Below are positions 19,804-29,580 of a DNA stretch of 64,000 bases, piece after piece (position 1 is the stretch's first letter; each line of letters starts with the position of its first letter). A model generated the notes under the pieces. That model saw only the letters and a list, made by a program, of their open reading frames with translations, had not been told where the DNA came from and searched no databases. Made by a program: the position numbers and the translations under genes. This DNA comes from Nocardioides sp. TF02-7 (lineage in GTDB: Bacteria > Actinomycetota > Actinomycetes > Propionibacteriales > Nocardioidaceae). The stretch is taken from positions 3,224,001 through 3,288,000 of the forward strand of contig NZ_CP092535.1 in the NCBI RefSeq assembly GCF_022437945.1. Direction: 5' to 3'.

Positions 19804-19863
19804 CCCGTACCTGTCGCGAGGCGCCCGCCGCGTTACACCGGGTCGGAAGATCTTTGCCGAGGC

Positions 19864-20238
19864 TCAGCCAGGGGTGTTGACCATGAACGTCGCCGCGTGG
19901 GTGACGTAGGCCCAGAACTTCGCGTCCTGCTCGGGGCTGAGCTCGACGGAGTCGAGGCCCTCCCGGAAGTGCTTGAGCCAGCGGTCGCGCGCCTCCATGT
20001 CCACGGCGAACGGCGCGTGCCGCATCCGGAGCCGGGGGTGTCCGCGCTGCTCGGAGTACGTCGTCGGCCCGCCCCAGTACTGGACGAGGAAGTGCAGGAA
20101 GCGCTCCTCCGCCGGCCCCAGGTCCTCCTCGGGGTACATCGGGCGCAGCACCTCGTCCTCGGCCACGCCCTCGTAGAACTTCGCGACGATCCGCCGGAAC
20201 GTCTCGAAGCCGCCGATCTCCTCGTAGAAGGTGCTCAC
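19864..20238 (-). CDS. glbO: Truncated hemoglobin, group II (GlbO-like)
   Basis: A 124-aa 2-on-2 globin. Features of group II are visible: FYEEIGGFETFRRIVAKFYEGV at the N-terminus, PMYPEEDLGPAEERFLHFLVQYWGGP, and the proximal histidine in RGHPRLRMRHAPF. WLKHFREGL contains the conserved G8 tryptophan. It likely handles O2, peroxide or nitrogen oxides. Its GTG overlaps the annotated end of mscS closely (mscS stop at 20246-20248 after correcting a shift, or GTGA overlap without), so the two are co-transcribed. Confidence 0.93.
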   Translation of the reverse strand: MSTFYEEIGGFETFRRIVAKFYEGVAEDEVLRPMYPEEDLGPAEERFLHFLVQYWGGPTTYSEQRGHPRLRMRHAPFAVDMEARDRWLKHFREGLDSVELSPEQDAKFWAYVTHAATFMVNTPG

Positions 20239-20245
20239 GCCACCA

Positions 20246-21230
20246 TCATCCCGCGTCGGTCGAACCGGCCGACCCGGAGTCCTCCGCGGCCGCCCGCCTG
20301 TCCTCGCGGTGCCAGATCACCCCGCTGCGCGAACGGGATCTCGATCCCCTCGTGGTCGAAGCGGGCCTTGATGCGCTGCCGCAGCGCCCGGGCGACCCCC
20401 CACTGCTCGAGCGGGGCGGTCTTGACCATCACCCGCAGGGTCACCGAGTCCGCGGCCAGCATCTCGACCCCGGTCACCTCGGGCTCCTCGATGATGACGT
20501 CCTTGTACTCCTCGTCCTCCCACAGGTCGTGGGCGATCTCGCGGAGCACCCGCTGCACGCGGGCCAGGTCCTCCTGGTAGCCGACCCCGACGTCGATCAC
20601 CGCCCGCGACCAGTTCTGGCTCTGGTTGCCGACGCGCACGATCTGCCCGTTGGGGACGTACCAGACGGTGCCGTTGATGTCGCGGGAGCCGGGTCATCCG
20701 CAGCGTCACGGCCTCCACCGAGCCGGACGCCTCGCCGACGTCGACGACGTCGCCGACGCCGTACTGGTCCTCGATGAAGATGAAGATGCCGGCGAGGAAG
20801 TCGCGGACGAGCGACTGGGCGCCGAAGCCGAGCGCGATGCCGATGATGCCGGCGCTGGCGATGATCGGCGCGATGTCGACGCCGAGCTCGCTGAGGATCA
20901 TCGTCCCGAAGACCGCGAGCACGACCACGGTGATGATGCTCTTGAGGACGCCGGCCATGGTGGCCGCCCGCTGCTTGCGGCGGGCGGTGACGGGGAGTCG
21001 ACCCGCTCGGGCAGCACTCCCTTCTCCGCACGGCGGGCGATCCGGTCGACGAGCCGGTGGAGCAGCCAGCGGAGGACGCCGCCGAGCAGGACCAGCCCGA
21101 GGATCGCGAGCGGCTTGCCGATGAGCACGTCGGTCCAGTCGGCGAACGTGCTGTTGCCGGTCAGGTCGTAGGCCAGGTCGCACAGCTGCTCGCCGTCGGC
21201 GCACGGCGCGACCAGGGGCAGGGAAGGCAT
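20246..21230 (-). CDS. MscS-family mechanosensitive channel, three frameshifts
   Basis: This small-conductance channel homologue opens under membrane tension in hypo-osmotic shock. A first helix (LAILGLVLLGGVLRWLLHRL) precedes VLKSIITVVVLAVFGTMILS. The pore helix has SAGIIGIALGFGAQSLVRDFLAG, and the beta domain has YGVGDVVDVGEASGSVEAVTLR and WYVPNGQI. Shifts occur near 20990, 20690 and 20327. Removing one G at the last gives AQRVIWHRED and a stop at 20246. A CACACT hexamer lies 6 bases before the ATG. It is followed by the truncated globin. Confidence 0.88.
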
Positions 21231-21359
21231 CCCCCGAGTGTGGCAAATCGCAGGGTCGGGGGGCGAACCGTGGGCCGTGAGCCCGCGCACACCCGGTCGT
21301 CGCGGCGACGGGGCCGAGCACCCCGCGCGGTCGTCACGGGCAGTCGATAGCATGCGGTC

Positions 21360-21716
21360 GTGACCAGCACAGTCGTACGCCGTCTGCTCGCCGCTGCCGC
21401 GTCCCTCGCGCTGACCGGCGCCACCGTGGTGCTCGCCGCGGCGCCCGCCTCGGCCGACACCCCGGAGGGGTGGCCCGACAAGCCGTCGATCGACGTGGTG
21501 GAGATGCTGCTGCTCTTCGTCGGCGTGCCGCTGCTGGTCTTCGTGGTCGTGTCGGCCCTGGTCCTCGCCCCCGCGCTCGCGCGCGGCGAGTCGATCGGCC
21601 CCGGCCAGAAGGAGCCGGAGCCGGAGTGGCTCGGCGGCCCGCGCAAGTCGCCGGACGAGCTGGCGGCGCCGGACTCCGAGACGTCGAAGGCCGGCGGCGC
21701 CGGCGGCGGCTGGTAG
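21360..21716 (+). CDS. Small exported or membrane protein, unknown function
   Basis: The 118-aa product has a signal peptide (about residues 1-30, LAAAASLALTGATVVLAAAPASA with an ASA cleavage site), a transmembrane helix at about 47-70 (VEMLLLFVGVPLLVFVVVSALVL) and a short acidic, Gly-ending cytoplasmic tail. I do not recognise a named domain. Its GTG start is preceded by TAGCAT with a 6-base gap. It is 12 bases ahead of the DUF5130 gene, so the two are probably one operon. Confidence 0.75.
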   Translation: MTSTVVRRLLAAAASLALTGATVVLAAAPASADTPEGWPDKPSIDVVEMLLLFVGVPLLVFVVVSALVLAPALARGESIGPGQKEPEPEWLGGPRKSPDELAAPDSETSKAGGAGGGW

Positions 21717-21728
21717 GGGGCCGCGGAT

Positions 21729-22091
21729 ATGCCCTCCGGCGCGTTCCTGACCGACGCGGAGCGTGCCGCGCTCGACGCCACCATCCGGGCGGCCGAGCAG
21801 GCCTGCCGGGCGGAGATCTCGGTCTACATCGGCCCGACCGGCGCCGACGAGCCGCGCGTCTTCGCGACCAGCCTGCACAACACGCTCGTCGCGCCGCCCC
21901 GCAGCATCCTGGTGCTGGTCGACCCCGGCCGACGTGCCGTGGAGGTCGTCACCGGCGGCTACGTGCGCCGCAAGCTCACCGACGCCGAGGCCGCCCTGGC
22001 GGTCGAGGAGATGACCCGCTCCTTCGCCGACGGCGACCTCGCCGGCGGCCTCACCCGCGGCATCCGCCTGCTCGCCGACCACGCTCGCTGA
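21729..22091 (+). CDS. DUF5130 / TPM-like small protein
   Basis: A 120-aa soluble protein with AEISVYIGPTG near residue 35, SILVLVDPGRRAVEVVTGGYVRRKLTD in the middle and DLAGGLTRGIRLLADHA at the end. This matches actinobacterial DUF5130 proteins, which resemble the TPM phosphatase fold, although I cannot confirm the aspartate set. It probably acts with the upstream membrane protein. A hairpin follows, between it and the convergent pepN. Confidence 0.7.
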   Translation: MPSGAFLTDAERAALDATIRAAEQACRAEISVYIGPTGADEPRVFATSLHNTLVAPPRSILVLVDPGRRAVEVVTGGYVRRKLTDAEAALAVEEMTRSFADGDLAGGLTRGIRLLADHAR

Positions 22092-22111
22092 CGGGCTCGC
22101 TGACGGGCGCC

Positions 22112-22138
22112 GGGCCCCTCGCGCTCGGCGAGGGCCCC
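22112..22138. terminator. Terminator between DUF5130 gene and pepN
   Basis: CCCTCGC (22116-22122) pairs with GCGAGGG (22128-22134) around a 5-base loop, extended by three more GC pairs past a one-base bulge. It sits between convergent genes and may serve both. Confidence 0.6.
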
Positions 22139-22161
22139 GCGACCCGACGCGGCTGCGCGGC

Positions 22162-24730
22162 CTACCGCTGCGCGTCCTTCCGCTGCGCGGCGAGGGCCCG
22201 GGCGACGTCGTCGCGACCCTCGCGCACGAACCGGACGGCGCCGGGGTTGACGCCCTCGGCCTTCTCGAGCCAGGCGTCGACCTTGCGAGCGTCTCCTCGG
22301 AGCCGAGGAGACGCGGGAAGATGTACTCCAGCGACACGGCGGCCCGGTGGGCGCCGAGACGGTCCCAGGCGAGCGGGGCGTCGGCGAGGTAGCGCTCGAC
22401 GTACGGCGCGAGCACCTCCTCCTGGCCGTCGCGCCAGAACGACAGCACGACGCTCTTGGCCGTCTCGTTGGGCACGGTGCCGTCGACCATGGCCTGCTCC
22501 CACGCCCGGGCCTTGGCCTCGGCGGTGGGCATCGCGGCTCGTGCGGCGGCGGCGTGCTCCTTGCCGGAGATCGTGTTGTCGCGCTCGAGCTCGGCGTCGA
22601 TCCGCGCGTCGTCGGCGCGGCCGACCCGCGCCAGGTTGGCCAGCAGGTTCCACCGCAGGTCCTGGTCGACGGCGAGGCCCTCGAAGGCCAGCGAGCCGTC
22701 GAGCAGCGCCTCGAGGTCGGCCACCGCCTTGTCGCTGTGGGCGACGGCGGCGTAGGCGCGCACGAACGTGAGCTGGTGGTCGGTGCCCGCCTCGGCCTGC
22801 TCGAGCAGCTCGCGCAGGCCGCGCTCCCACCGGGCCCGCAGCGCCGGCTTGGTGGCCGGTGCGGCGTAGACGGCGACCGCCTGGGCGGCGTACGACGGGA
22901 ACGCGGTGACGCCCCAGGAGTCGGTCTCGGCGCCGATGTTGCCGAGGACCAGCTCGACGAAGTCGGTGGCGGCCATCTCGGCGTCGCGGGTCATGTCCCA
23001 CGCGGCGCTCCACACGAGGGCGCGCGCCAGGGAGTCGTCGAGCCGGGACAGGCTGGAGACGGCCGTCTCCAGCGAGCGGGGATCGAGCCGGACCTTGGCG
23101 AAGGTCAGGTCGCCGTCGTTGAGGAGCAGCAGATCGGGCTGTGCCTTGCCGACGACCTCGGCGAGCTCGGTGAGCTCACCGTCGATGTCGACCTCGACCT
23201 GGTCGGTGCGCACCAGGCGGCCGTCGACGTCGTTGTAGAAGCCGATGCCGATCCGGTGCCGTCGCAGCGTGGGGGTGGTCGGGGTGCGCGCTCTGCCGGA
23301 CGGCGAACGAGGCGTAGGTGCCGTCGTCGGCGAGCTCGAACTCGGGCGTGACCGTGTTGACGCCGGCGGTCTGCAGCCACTCCTGCGCCCAGCCGCTCAG
23401 CTCACGGCCCGACGCCTTCTCCAGGGCAGTGAGGAGGTCGACGAACTCGGTGTTGGCGTAGGCGTGGTCGCGGAAGTACTCCCGCAACCCCGCCAGGAAC
23501 GGCTCGAGGCCCACCCAGGCCACGAGCTGCTTGAGCACCGCCGCCCCCTTGGCGTAGGTGATCATGTCGAAGTTCACCTCGACCGCGTGCAGGTCGACCA
23601 TGTCGGTGGCGATCGGGTGGGTGCTCGGCAGCTGGTCGGCGCGGTAGCCCCGCTGCTTGCGGGCGTTGGTGAAGCCGGTCCAGGCCTCGGTGTAGGACGT
23701 CGCCTCCACCTGGGCGTGGTAACAGGCCCACTCGGCGAACGACTCGTTGAGCCAGAGGTCGTCCCACCAGCGCATCGTCACGAGGTTGCCGAACCACATG
23801 TGCGCCATCTCGTGGAGGATCACCGAGGCGCGGAACTCGTAGAACGAGCGGGGCTGGCGCGACCGCGGGATGTACTCGTCGCGCAGCGTCACGCAGCCGG
23901 CGTTCTCCATCGCGCCCATGTTGTACTCGGGCACGTAGAGCTGGTCGTACTTCTCGAACGGGTACGGCGAGTCGAACTGGTCCTCGAAGAACGCGAAGCC
24001 CTGCTTGGTGAGGAGGACGATCTCCTCCCCGGTCGCGGTCGAGGCAGTCCTTGAGCGACTGCCGGGCGTAGTGGCCCAGCGGGATGGTGCCGTGCTTGCC
24101 CTCGTAGACGTCCTGCACCTCGTAGTACTCACCAGCGACGACCGCGGTGATGTAGGTGGACATCCGCTTCGTGGTCGGGAAGCTCCACTGGGCGGTGCCG
24201 TCGCCGCGGTCGACGGGCTCCGGGGTGGGTGCGTTGGAGACCACCTTCCAGTGCGCCGGTGCGGTGACGTTGAAGTCGAAGACCGACTTGAGGTCGGGCT
24301 GCTCGAAGCAGGCGAACACCCGCCGCGCGTCCGGGACCTCGAACTGGGAGTAGAGGTAGACCCGGCCGTCGGCGGGGTCGACGAAGTGGTGGAGGCCCTC
24401 GCCGGTGTGGGAGTAGGTGCAGTCGGCGCGCACGACCAGCTCGTTCTCCGCGCGGAGTCCGGGCAGCGCGATCCGGCTGTCGGCGTAGGCCGTCGCCGGG
24501 TCGAGCCGCTCGCCGTTGAGCGTGATCTCGTGGACGGTCGCGTCGACCAGGTCCACCCACGTCTCGGCGCCGGGTTCGCGGCACGTGAAGGTGATGGTGG
24601 AGGTCGAGCCGAAGGTCTCCACGCCGTCCTCGGTGGCCCTGGTGAGGTCGAGGTCGATCGTGTACGACGTGACGTCGATCAGCGCGGCACGGGCGGTGGC
24701 CTCGTCGCGCGTGAGGTTCGTTCCGGGCAT
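22162..24730 (-). CDS. pepN: Aminopeptidase N (M1), three frameshifts
   Basis: This cytoplasmic zinc metallopeptidase releases N-terminal residues from peptides. The N-terminal beta domain (VTSYTIDLDLTRATE, TYSHTGEGLHHFVDP) leads to GAMENAGC, which binds the peptide N-terminus, and HEMAHMWFGN with LNESFAEW, which hold the zinc ligands H, H and E. The helical C-terminal domain runs to QRKDAQR. Frame breaks lie near 24042 (CCCCGG), 23262 (GTGGGGGTGG) and 22290. Restored length is about 855 aa, as in actinobacteria. I chose ATG 24730. It is divergent from the CHAP gene. Confidence 0.93.
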
Positions 24731-24919
24731 GCTCGCCATCCTCGCACCGGACGCCAGTCCGCCCGGCATCGGGCGCGGCAGAACTGTCCTCGAGGACGAA
24801 CGACGGCGGCGAACCACAACGGTGTAACTCTCGAAAGTCAAGCGCGACACGCCTGTGACGGGTGGGTTTTTCGGGCATTTTGTTGCGTTCTGAGGCGGAA
24901 GTGGCCGAGAGTGGAGCCC

Positions 24920-26606
24920 ATGCGTCTCGGACGACACCTCTGGCGCGGCGGGTCCGCCCTGCTCGCGAGCACGCTGCTGGCGACCCTCCTCGTGGTCACC
25001 GCGGCCCAGGACGAGCGGGCTGCGAACGCCCCGTCCGGCTCCGCGGCGTCGCCCGACCCGACCCCCGTCGCGGGGTCGACGTACCTCTGCAGCGGCTACG
25101 ACGGCTGCCGCCGGGCGGGCTACTCCGACGCCGGCTACGGCGCGGTCAACCACCGCATGTACTGGCGGATGTACAGCGGGCACAACTGCACCAACTACGC
25201 GGCGTACCGGATGATCAAGGCCGGCATGCCCAACGAGCGCCCCCTGGTCGGGCGGCGGCAACGCCAGCGAGTGGGGCCTCCAGATGCGCCACATCACCGA
25301 CCAGAAGCCGGCGGTCGGCGCGATCGCCTGGTGGGGCCGCTACTCCAACGGCAGCGGCTCCGCCGGCCACGTCGCCTACGTCGAGCGCGTCGTCTCCGCC
25401 ACCGAGATCATCATCTCCGAGGACAGCTGGGGCGGCACGTTCCACTGGCGCCGGCTGACCAAGGACAGCGGCCGGTGGCCGACCGGCTTCATCCACTTCG
25501 TCGACACCAAGGTCGTGGAGAGCCTCGCCCCGCCGACGGTCAGCGGCACCCCGCAGGTCGGCGTCCCGCTCCGGGCCGTGCGCGGCAACTGGAAGCCCGC
25601 GGCCAAGAAGCTCACCCTGGGGTTCCAGTGGTACGCCGACGGCGAGCGGATCCCCGGGGCGACCGAGCAGGTCTTCACCCCCGGCGCCGACCAGGCGGGC
25701 AAGCGGCTGACCGTGTCGGTGACCGGCCGCAAGCAGGGCTTCACCCCCGCGACCGCCACCTCCGCGGCGAGCGCCGCGGTCGCGCGCGGCGAGTTCGAGG
25801 TCGTGACCCGCCCGACGATCGCCGGCGACCCGCTCGTCGACGAGTCTCTCACCGCGGTGCCGGCGACGTTCTCACCGGCGACCCGGCCCGGCGTCTACCG
25901 GTGGCTGGCGGACGGCGAGATCATCGAGGGCGCCGACGGTCCCCGGCTGGCGCTGACCCGCGACCTGGTCGGCAAGCAGATCCAGGTCAACACCCCCGCG
26001 CGGGGCGCCGGCTACAAGAACCAGCCGGTGCGCTCGACGCCGGTGGGTCCGGTCGCGGTCGGCAAGATCGAGACGACGGCGCCGTCGGTGCTCGACGGCA
26101 CGACCCGGGTCGGCAGCGAGCTCGCCGTGACCCCGGCGACGGTCACGCCCGCCGACGCCGGCCGCTCCTACCAGTGGCTGCGCGACGGGCGGGCGGTCGC
26201 GGGCGCCACCGGCACGTCGTACGCCCTGACCGCCGACGACCTCGGCACGCAGATCTCGGTGCGGGTCACCCACAGCCGACGCAACTTCCTGCCGCTGGTG
26301 GAGCGGCTGGCCGCACCGGCGGCCGTCACGACCCGGCCGACCCTCGCGACGCGGGTCGTCGGGAAGCCGCGGCGGGCCGTGGTCCGGGTGCGGCTCACCG
26401 CCCCCGGCGTCGGACCGGTCGACGGGCGCGTCGTGGTGCGGGTGGGGGTCCGCCAGGCGACGGTCCAGCTGGTCGACGGGCGGGCCCGGGTGGTCGTGCC
26501 CGGCGTCGTGCCCGGGCGACGCAAGGTGCGGGTGCGCTTCGCGGGAACGACGACCGTGGAGCCGGCCGTCGCGGCGTCGGTCGTGCGGGTGCTCCGCCGG
26601 CGCTAG
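24920..26606 (+). CDS. Secreted CHAP-domain cell-wall hydrolase with Ig-like repeats, one frameshift
   Basis: A signal peptide (about residues 1-30, [16 protein letters not shown]) is followed by a CHAP domain with catalytic Cys in [12 protein letters not shown] and His in [11 protein letters not shown]. The frame breaks near 25252 (GTCGGGCGGCGGC) and resumes GNASEWG. Beyond it, three repeats of about 90 aa share a GxxL...TW...QWYADG/RWLADG/QWLRDG pattern seen in secreted wall-binding modules. A basic beta-rich C-terminus ([11 protein letters not shown]) follows. It probably cleaves peptidoglycan peptides or amides outside the cell. The upstream region 24840-24895 is unusually T-rich for this genome. 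Confidence 0.85.
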
Positions 26607-26655
26607 GAGCCGCTGGTCGGGAATGTGGACCGTCGTCCGTACTGTTGGTACGGAC

Positions 26656-27333
26656 ATGACCTCGGACACCGCTGCCCCCGCCGCCCCTGCCCGCCCTGTC
26701 GACCGGGACGCCGAGAAGGACCGGGCCGACTTCTGGTTCGACCCGCTCTGCCCGTTCGCATGGATCACCTCGCGCTGGATCCTCGAGGTCGAGCAGGTGC
26801 GCGACATCGAGGTGCGCTGGCACGTCATGTCGCTGGCCTACCTCAACCAGGACCGGGACATCCCCGACGACTACCGACGGATCCTCGCCCCGGCCTGGGG
26901 GCCGGTGCGCGTGCTGATCGCGGCCCAGCAGAAGTACGGCGACGACGTGCTGCTGCCGCTCTACACCGCCCTCGGTGAGCGCATCCACCTGGGCGGCCGC
27001 AGCCTCCACGAGCAGGACGACCAGGGCCGGGCCCTCGTCGTCGAGGCGCTCGAGGAGGCGGGCCTCGACGCCGGTCTGGCCGACGCGATGGACGACCGGT
27101 CCTACGACGACGCGGTGGCGGAGTCGCACCATGAGGGGATGGACCAGGTCGGCGACGACGTCGGCACGCCCACGATCGCGGTCAACGGCGCGGCGTTCTT
27201 CGGCCCGGTGCTCTCGAAGATCCCGCGCGGCGAGGACGCCGGCCGGCTCTGGGACGGCTGCGTGGCCGTGGCGTCGTTCCCCTACTTCTACGAGCTGAAG
27301 CGCACCCGCACCGGCGACCTCGACTTCAGCTGA
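26656..27333 (+). CDS. DsbA-like oxidoreductase, Rv2466c-type, single active-site Cys
   Basis: The 225-aa protein opens with [18 protein letters not shown], the signature of the mycothiol-dependent nitroreductase/mycoredoxin-like family (Rv2466c). GTPTIAVNG supplies the cis-proline loop and [10 protein letters not shown] ends the fold. The family prototype has CPWC, but here the second position is Ala (CPFA), so the resolving cysteine is missing and a monothiol mechanism with mycothiol is likely. I chose ATG 26656 over an in-frame ATG at 26623; TACTGT lies 10 bases upstream of it. It is cytoplasmic, with no signal peptide. Confidence 0.85.
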   Translation: MTSDTAAPAAPARPVDRDAEKDRADFWFDPLCPFAWITSRWILEVEQVRDIEVRWHVMSLAYLNQDRDIPDDYRRILAPAWGPVRVLIAAQQKYGDDVLLPLYTALGERIHLGGRSLHEQDDQGRALVVEALEEAGLDAGLADAMDDRSYDDAVAESHHEGMDQVGDDVGTPTIAVNGAAFFGPVLSKIPRGEDAGRLWDGCVAVASFPYFYELKRTRTGDLDFS

Positions 27334-27357
27334 CGGCCGGGGCCTCTCGGCTGAGGT

Positions 27358-27616
27358 GCGCGGCGTAGGTGGCGGGTCGGCGGTGGTTGCGACCGACAGG
27401 GCAGCGACGAGGGCCGGGTCGCGTGGTGCGGTTGTCGGTCGGGTTGCGGTCGGCGCGGGAGCGTGCCTGCGGGGGGCCGGTCGGTCGCTGAGCCGTACCC
27501 GCCGGCCCCCGACCCGCGGTTTTGTGACCAATCGTCGTTCGGCCGCGTGAGACCGCCACGATTGGTCAGAGAACGCATGAAATTGGGGCCTTTCGCATGC
27601 GGTTTGTGACCAATCG
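27358..27616. repeat. Intergenic structured repeat, half copy
   Basis: The left part (27358-27412) matches the left end of the element at 31684. The right part carries GTGACCAATCG at 27524-27534 and 27606-27616 and its complement at 27559-27568. A 21-bp imperfect stem forms between 27559-27579 and 27596-27616. No gene fits in 27334-27700, and no right end of the element is found. Confidence 0.7.
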
Positions 27617-27700
27617 TCGGCCCCGCAAATCCGTTCGCGCCGACAACGTGGAGCCGGCCGGACCCTCGACCGGCGTCCGGCCGTGGCCTACCGTCGGACC

Positions 27701-28250
27701 ATGTCCACGTCGACGCAGTCAGAGACCCTCCCCGTGCTGGTGCGGGCCCTCGACCAGGCGGGCGACGTGCTCGACCACGTGCACGCCGACCGGCTCGGGG
27801 ACCCGACACCGTGCAGCGACTGGGACGTGGGCCGGCTGGCCGACCACCTGGTCGACTCGCCGGTCGCGTTCCTGACGATGGTGCGGGGCGACCGGCCGGA
27901 CTGGGACGCGCCGCCGCCCCACGTCACCGAGTCGTGGGGTGCCGCGTTCCGGGTGCACGCCGACGACCTAGTCCACGCCTGGCACGAGCTGACGGAGGAC
28001 CCGCCGGTGCCGGCCGCGATGATCGTCTCCGAGCTGGCCATCCACACGTGGGACCTGGCCACCGCGATCGGCTTCCCCGGTCGAGCGCCTCGACCCGGAG
28101 GTCGCCGAGACGGGGCTGGCGTTCATGCGCGCCAGCCTGAAGCCGGAGCTGCGCGGCGAGGCGTTCGGCGCCGAGCAGGAGGCGCCGGAGGGTGCCGGCA
28201 GCTACGAGCGGCTCGCCGCCTTCGCCGGCCGCAGCGTCCGAACCCCTTGA
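27701..28250 (+). CDS. TIGR03086-type DinB/MDMPI-fold protein, one frameshift
   Basis: This is a four-helix metal-binding protein of the maleylpyruvate-isomerase N-terminal superfamily, whose members often use mycothiol. PTPCSDWDVGRLADHLV near residue 38 is the family signature with the first metal histidine; SELAIHTWDLATAIG near residue 108 carries the second. The frame breaks near 28080 (TTCCCCGGTCG). The restored C-terminus reads LDPEVAETGLAFM ... YERLAAFAGRSVRTP. TACCGT lies 6 bases before the ATG. The substrate is unknown. Confidence 0.82.
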
Positions 28251-28315
28251 CCCGCTGACACGCCCGCCGCGGAGATTCCCATATCCCTTGGGCGGGTGAC
28301 GCATGCTCGATGACC

Positions 28316-29536
28316 ATGGGCTTCTCGGACCTGCCACTCGCACGCCGTGACCTGAGCATCCTGCCGGCGGCTGCCGCAGCCGCGACCGCGGTCGGGGCCA
28401 CGCACGCCGCACCGGCCCGCTCCGTGCCGCCCGCGACCACCCTGCCAGGCCGCCGCCGGCTGGTGGACGACGGCGGCATCGCGGCCCTCGACCTCGAGCT
28501 CGACACCCTGCCGGCCACGACCCGGCGGGCAGGTGGGCGGCTGCGGACGCCGGTGATCGAGGCCGACCGGTTCCGGATGGTCGGCGTGACCTGGCGGGGC
28601 GGCCGCGGTCGGGTGTGGGCCCGTTGGCGCCGGACGTCGGGCGGCTGGACGGGGTGGCGTGAGCTCCCGCCGCTGAGCCACGGCCCCGACCGGCGCGGCC
28701 CCGAGCGAGGACGCCGCGGAGCGGCGACGGACCTCACCTGGACCGGCCCGAGCGACGCCGTGCAGCTGGAGCTCACCGGCGCCGCGCGGGCCCCGGTGCT
28801 GACCCTGCTCGAGCTCCGCCGACTGCCGGGCGACCGCCGCGCCGACGAACGCCTCTCCGCGCCCCGCCGCAACGGAGGAGGCACCCTCCCGAAGCCGGGG
28901 GCCGTGCCGATGCCGCGGATGCTGTTCCGCAAGGCCTGGGGACCCAACCCCGCCTGGCGCAACGGGTCGCCCTCCTACAACCGCCGGATCCGGCAGCTCC
29001 ACGTGCACCACACCGTCAACGGCAACGACTACCGACGCGCCGACGTGCCGGCCATGATCCGCGCGATGTACCGCTACCACACCAAGAACCTCGGCTGGTC
29101 CGACATCGGCTACAACTTCCTGGTCGACCGGTTCGGCCGGCTCTGGGTGGGCCGCGCCGGCGGGCCGCGCAAGGCGGTGCGGGGCGCCCACACCCTCGGG
29201 TTCAACCACGCCTCGGTGGGGGTGGCGGTGATCGGCAGCTACGAGACGACCGAGCCGCCGCGGGCGGTGATCCGGGCGCTCGTGCGGATCGCGTCGTGGA
29301 AGCTCGACCTCTACGACGGCCGGCCCCGCGCGAGGATCCGGATCCGGAGCGGCGGCAGCGACCGGTTCCGCGAGGGCCGTCGGGTCCGGCTCCCCACGAT
29401 CGACGGCCACCGGGACACCAACCAGACCGCCTGCCCCGGTGCCCGCCTCTACGCCGCGCTGCCGGCCGTGCGCCGGCGTACGGCGCGCCGGATCCGGAAG
29501 TTCCGCCGCCGCCAGGCCTCACTCCGCACCGGCTGA
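28316..29536 (+). CDS. N-acetylmuramoyl-L-alanine amidase / PGRP-like secreted hydrolase
   Basis: This predicted zinc amidase cleaves the lactyl bond of peptidoglycan. An N-terminal Ala-rich segment ([20 protein letters not shown]) looks like a signal peptide. A beta-sandwich-like region (residues 60-180) precedes the amidase_2/PGRP domain, with zinc ligands in [25 protein letters not shown], and [14 protein letters not shown]. The C-terminus is strongly basic ([15 protein letters not shown]), suited to wall binding. ATG 28310 is a close alternative start; CATGCT sits 8 bases before 28316. The frame is intact. Confidence 0.88.
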   Translation: MGFSDLPLARRDLSILPAAAAAATAVGATHAAPARSVPPATTLPGRRRLVDDGGIAALDLELDTLPATTRRAGGRLRTPVIEADRFRMVGVTWRGGRGRVWARWRRTSGGWTGWRELPPLSHGPDRRGPERGRRGAATDLTWTGPSDAVQLELTGAARAPVLTLLELRRLPGDRRADERLSAPRRNGGGTLPKPGAVPMPRMLFRKAWGPNPAWRNGSPSYNRRIRQLHVHHTVNGNDYRRADVPAMIRAMYRYHTKNLGWSDIGYNFLVDRFGRLWVGRAGGPRKAVRGAHTLGFNHASVGVAVIGSYETTEPPRAVIRALVRIASWKLDLYDGRPRARIRIRSGGSDRFREGRRVRLPTIDGHRDTNQTACPGARLYAALPAVRRRTARRIRKFRRRQASLRTG

Positions 29537-29580
29537 ATCCGCCGCGCAGCTGTCGCGGCGCCGCCTCTAGGATCGACGCC

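Noticed and set aside
24731..24919. c-di-AMP (ydaO) riboswitch before the CHAP hydrolase
   Set aside because: Such switches precede actinobacterial wall hydrolases, but the conserved core motifs were not found in this 189-base region.
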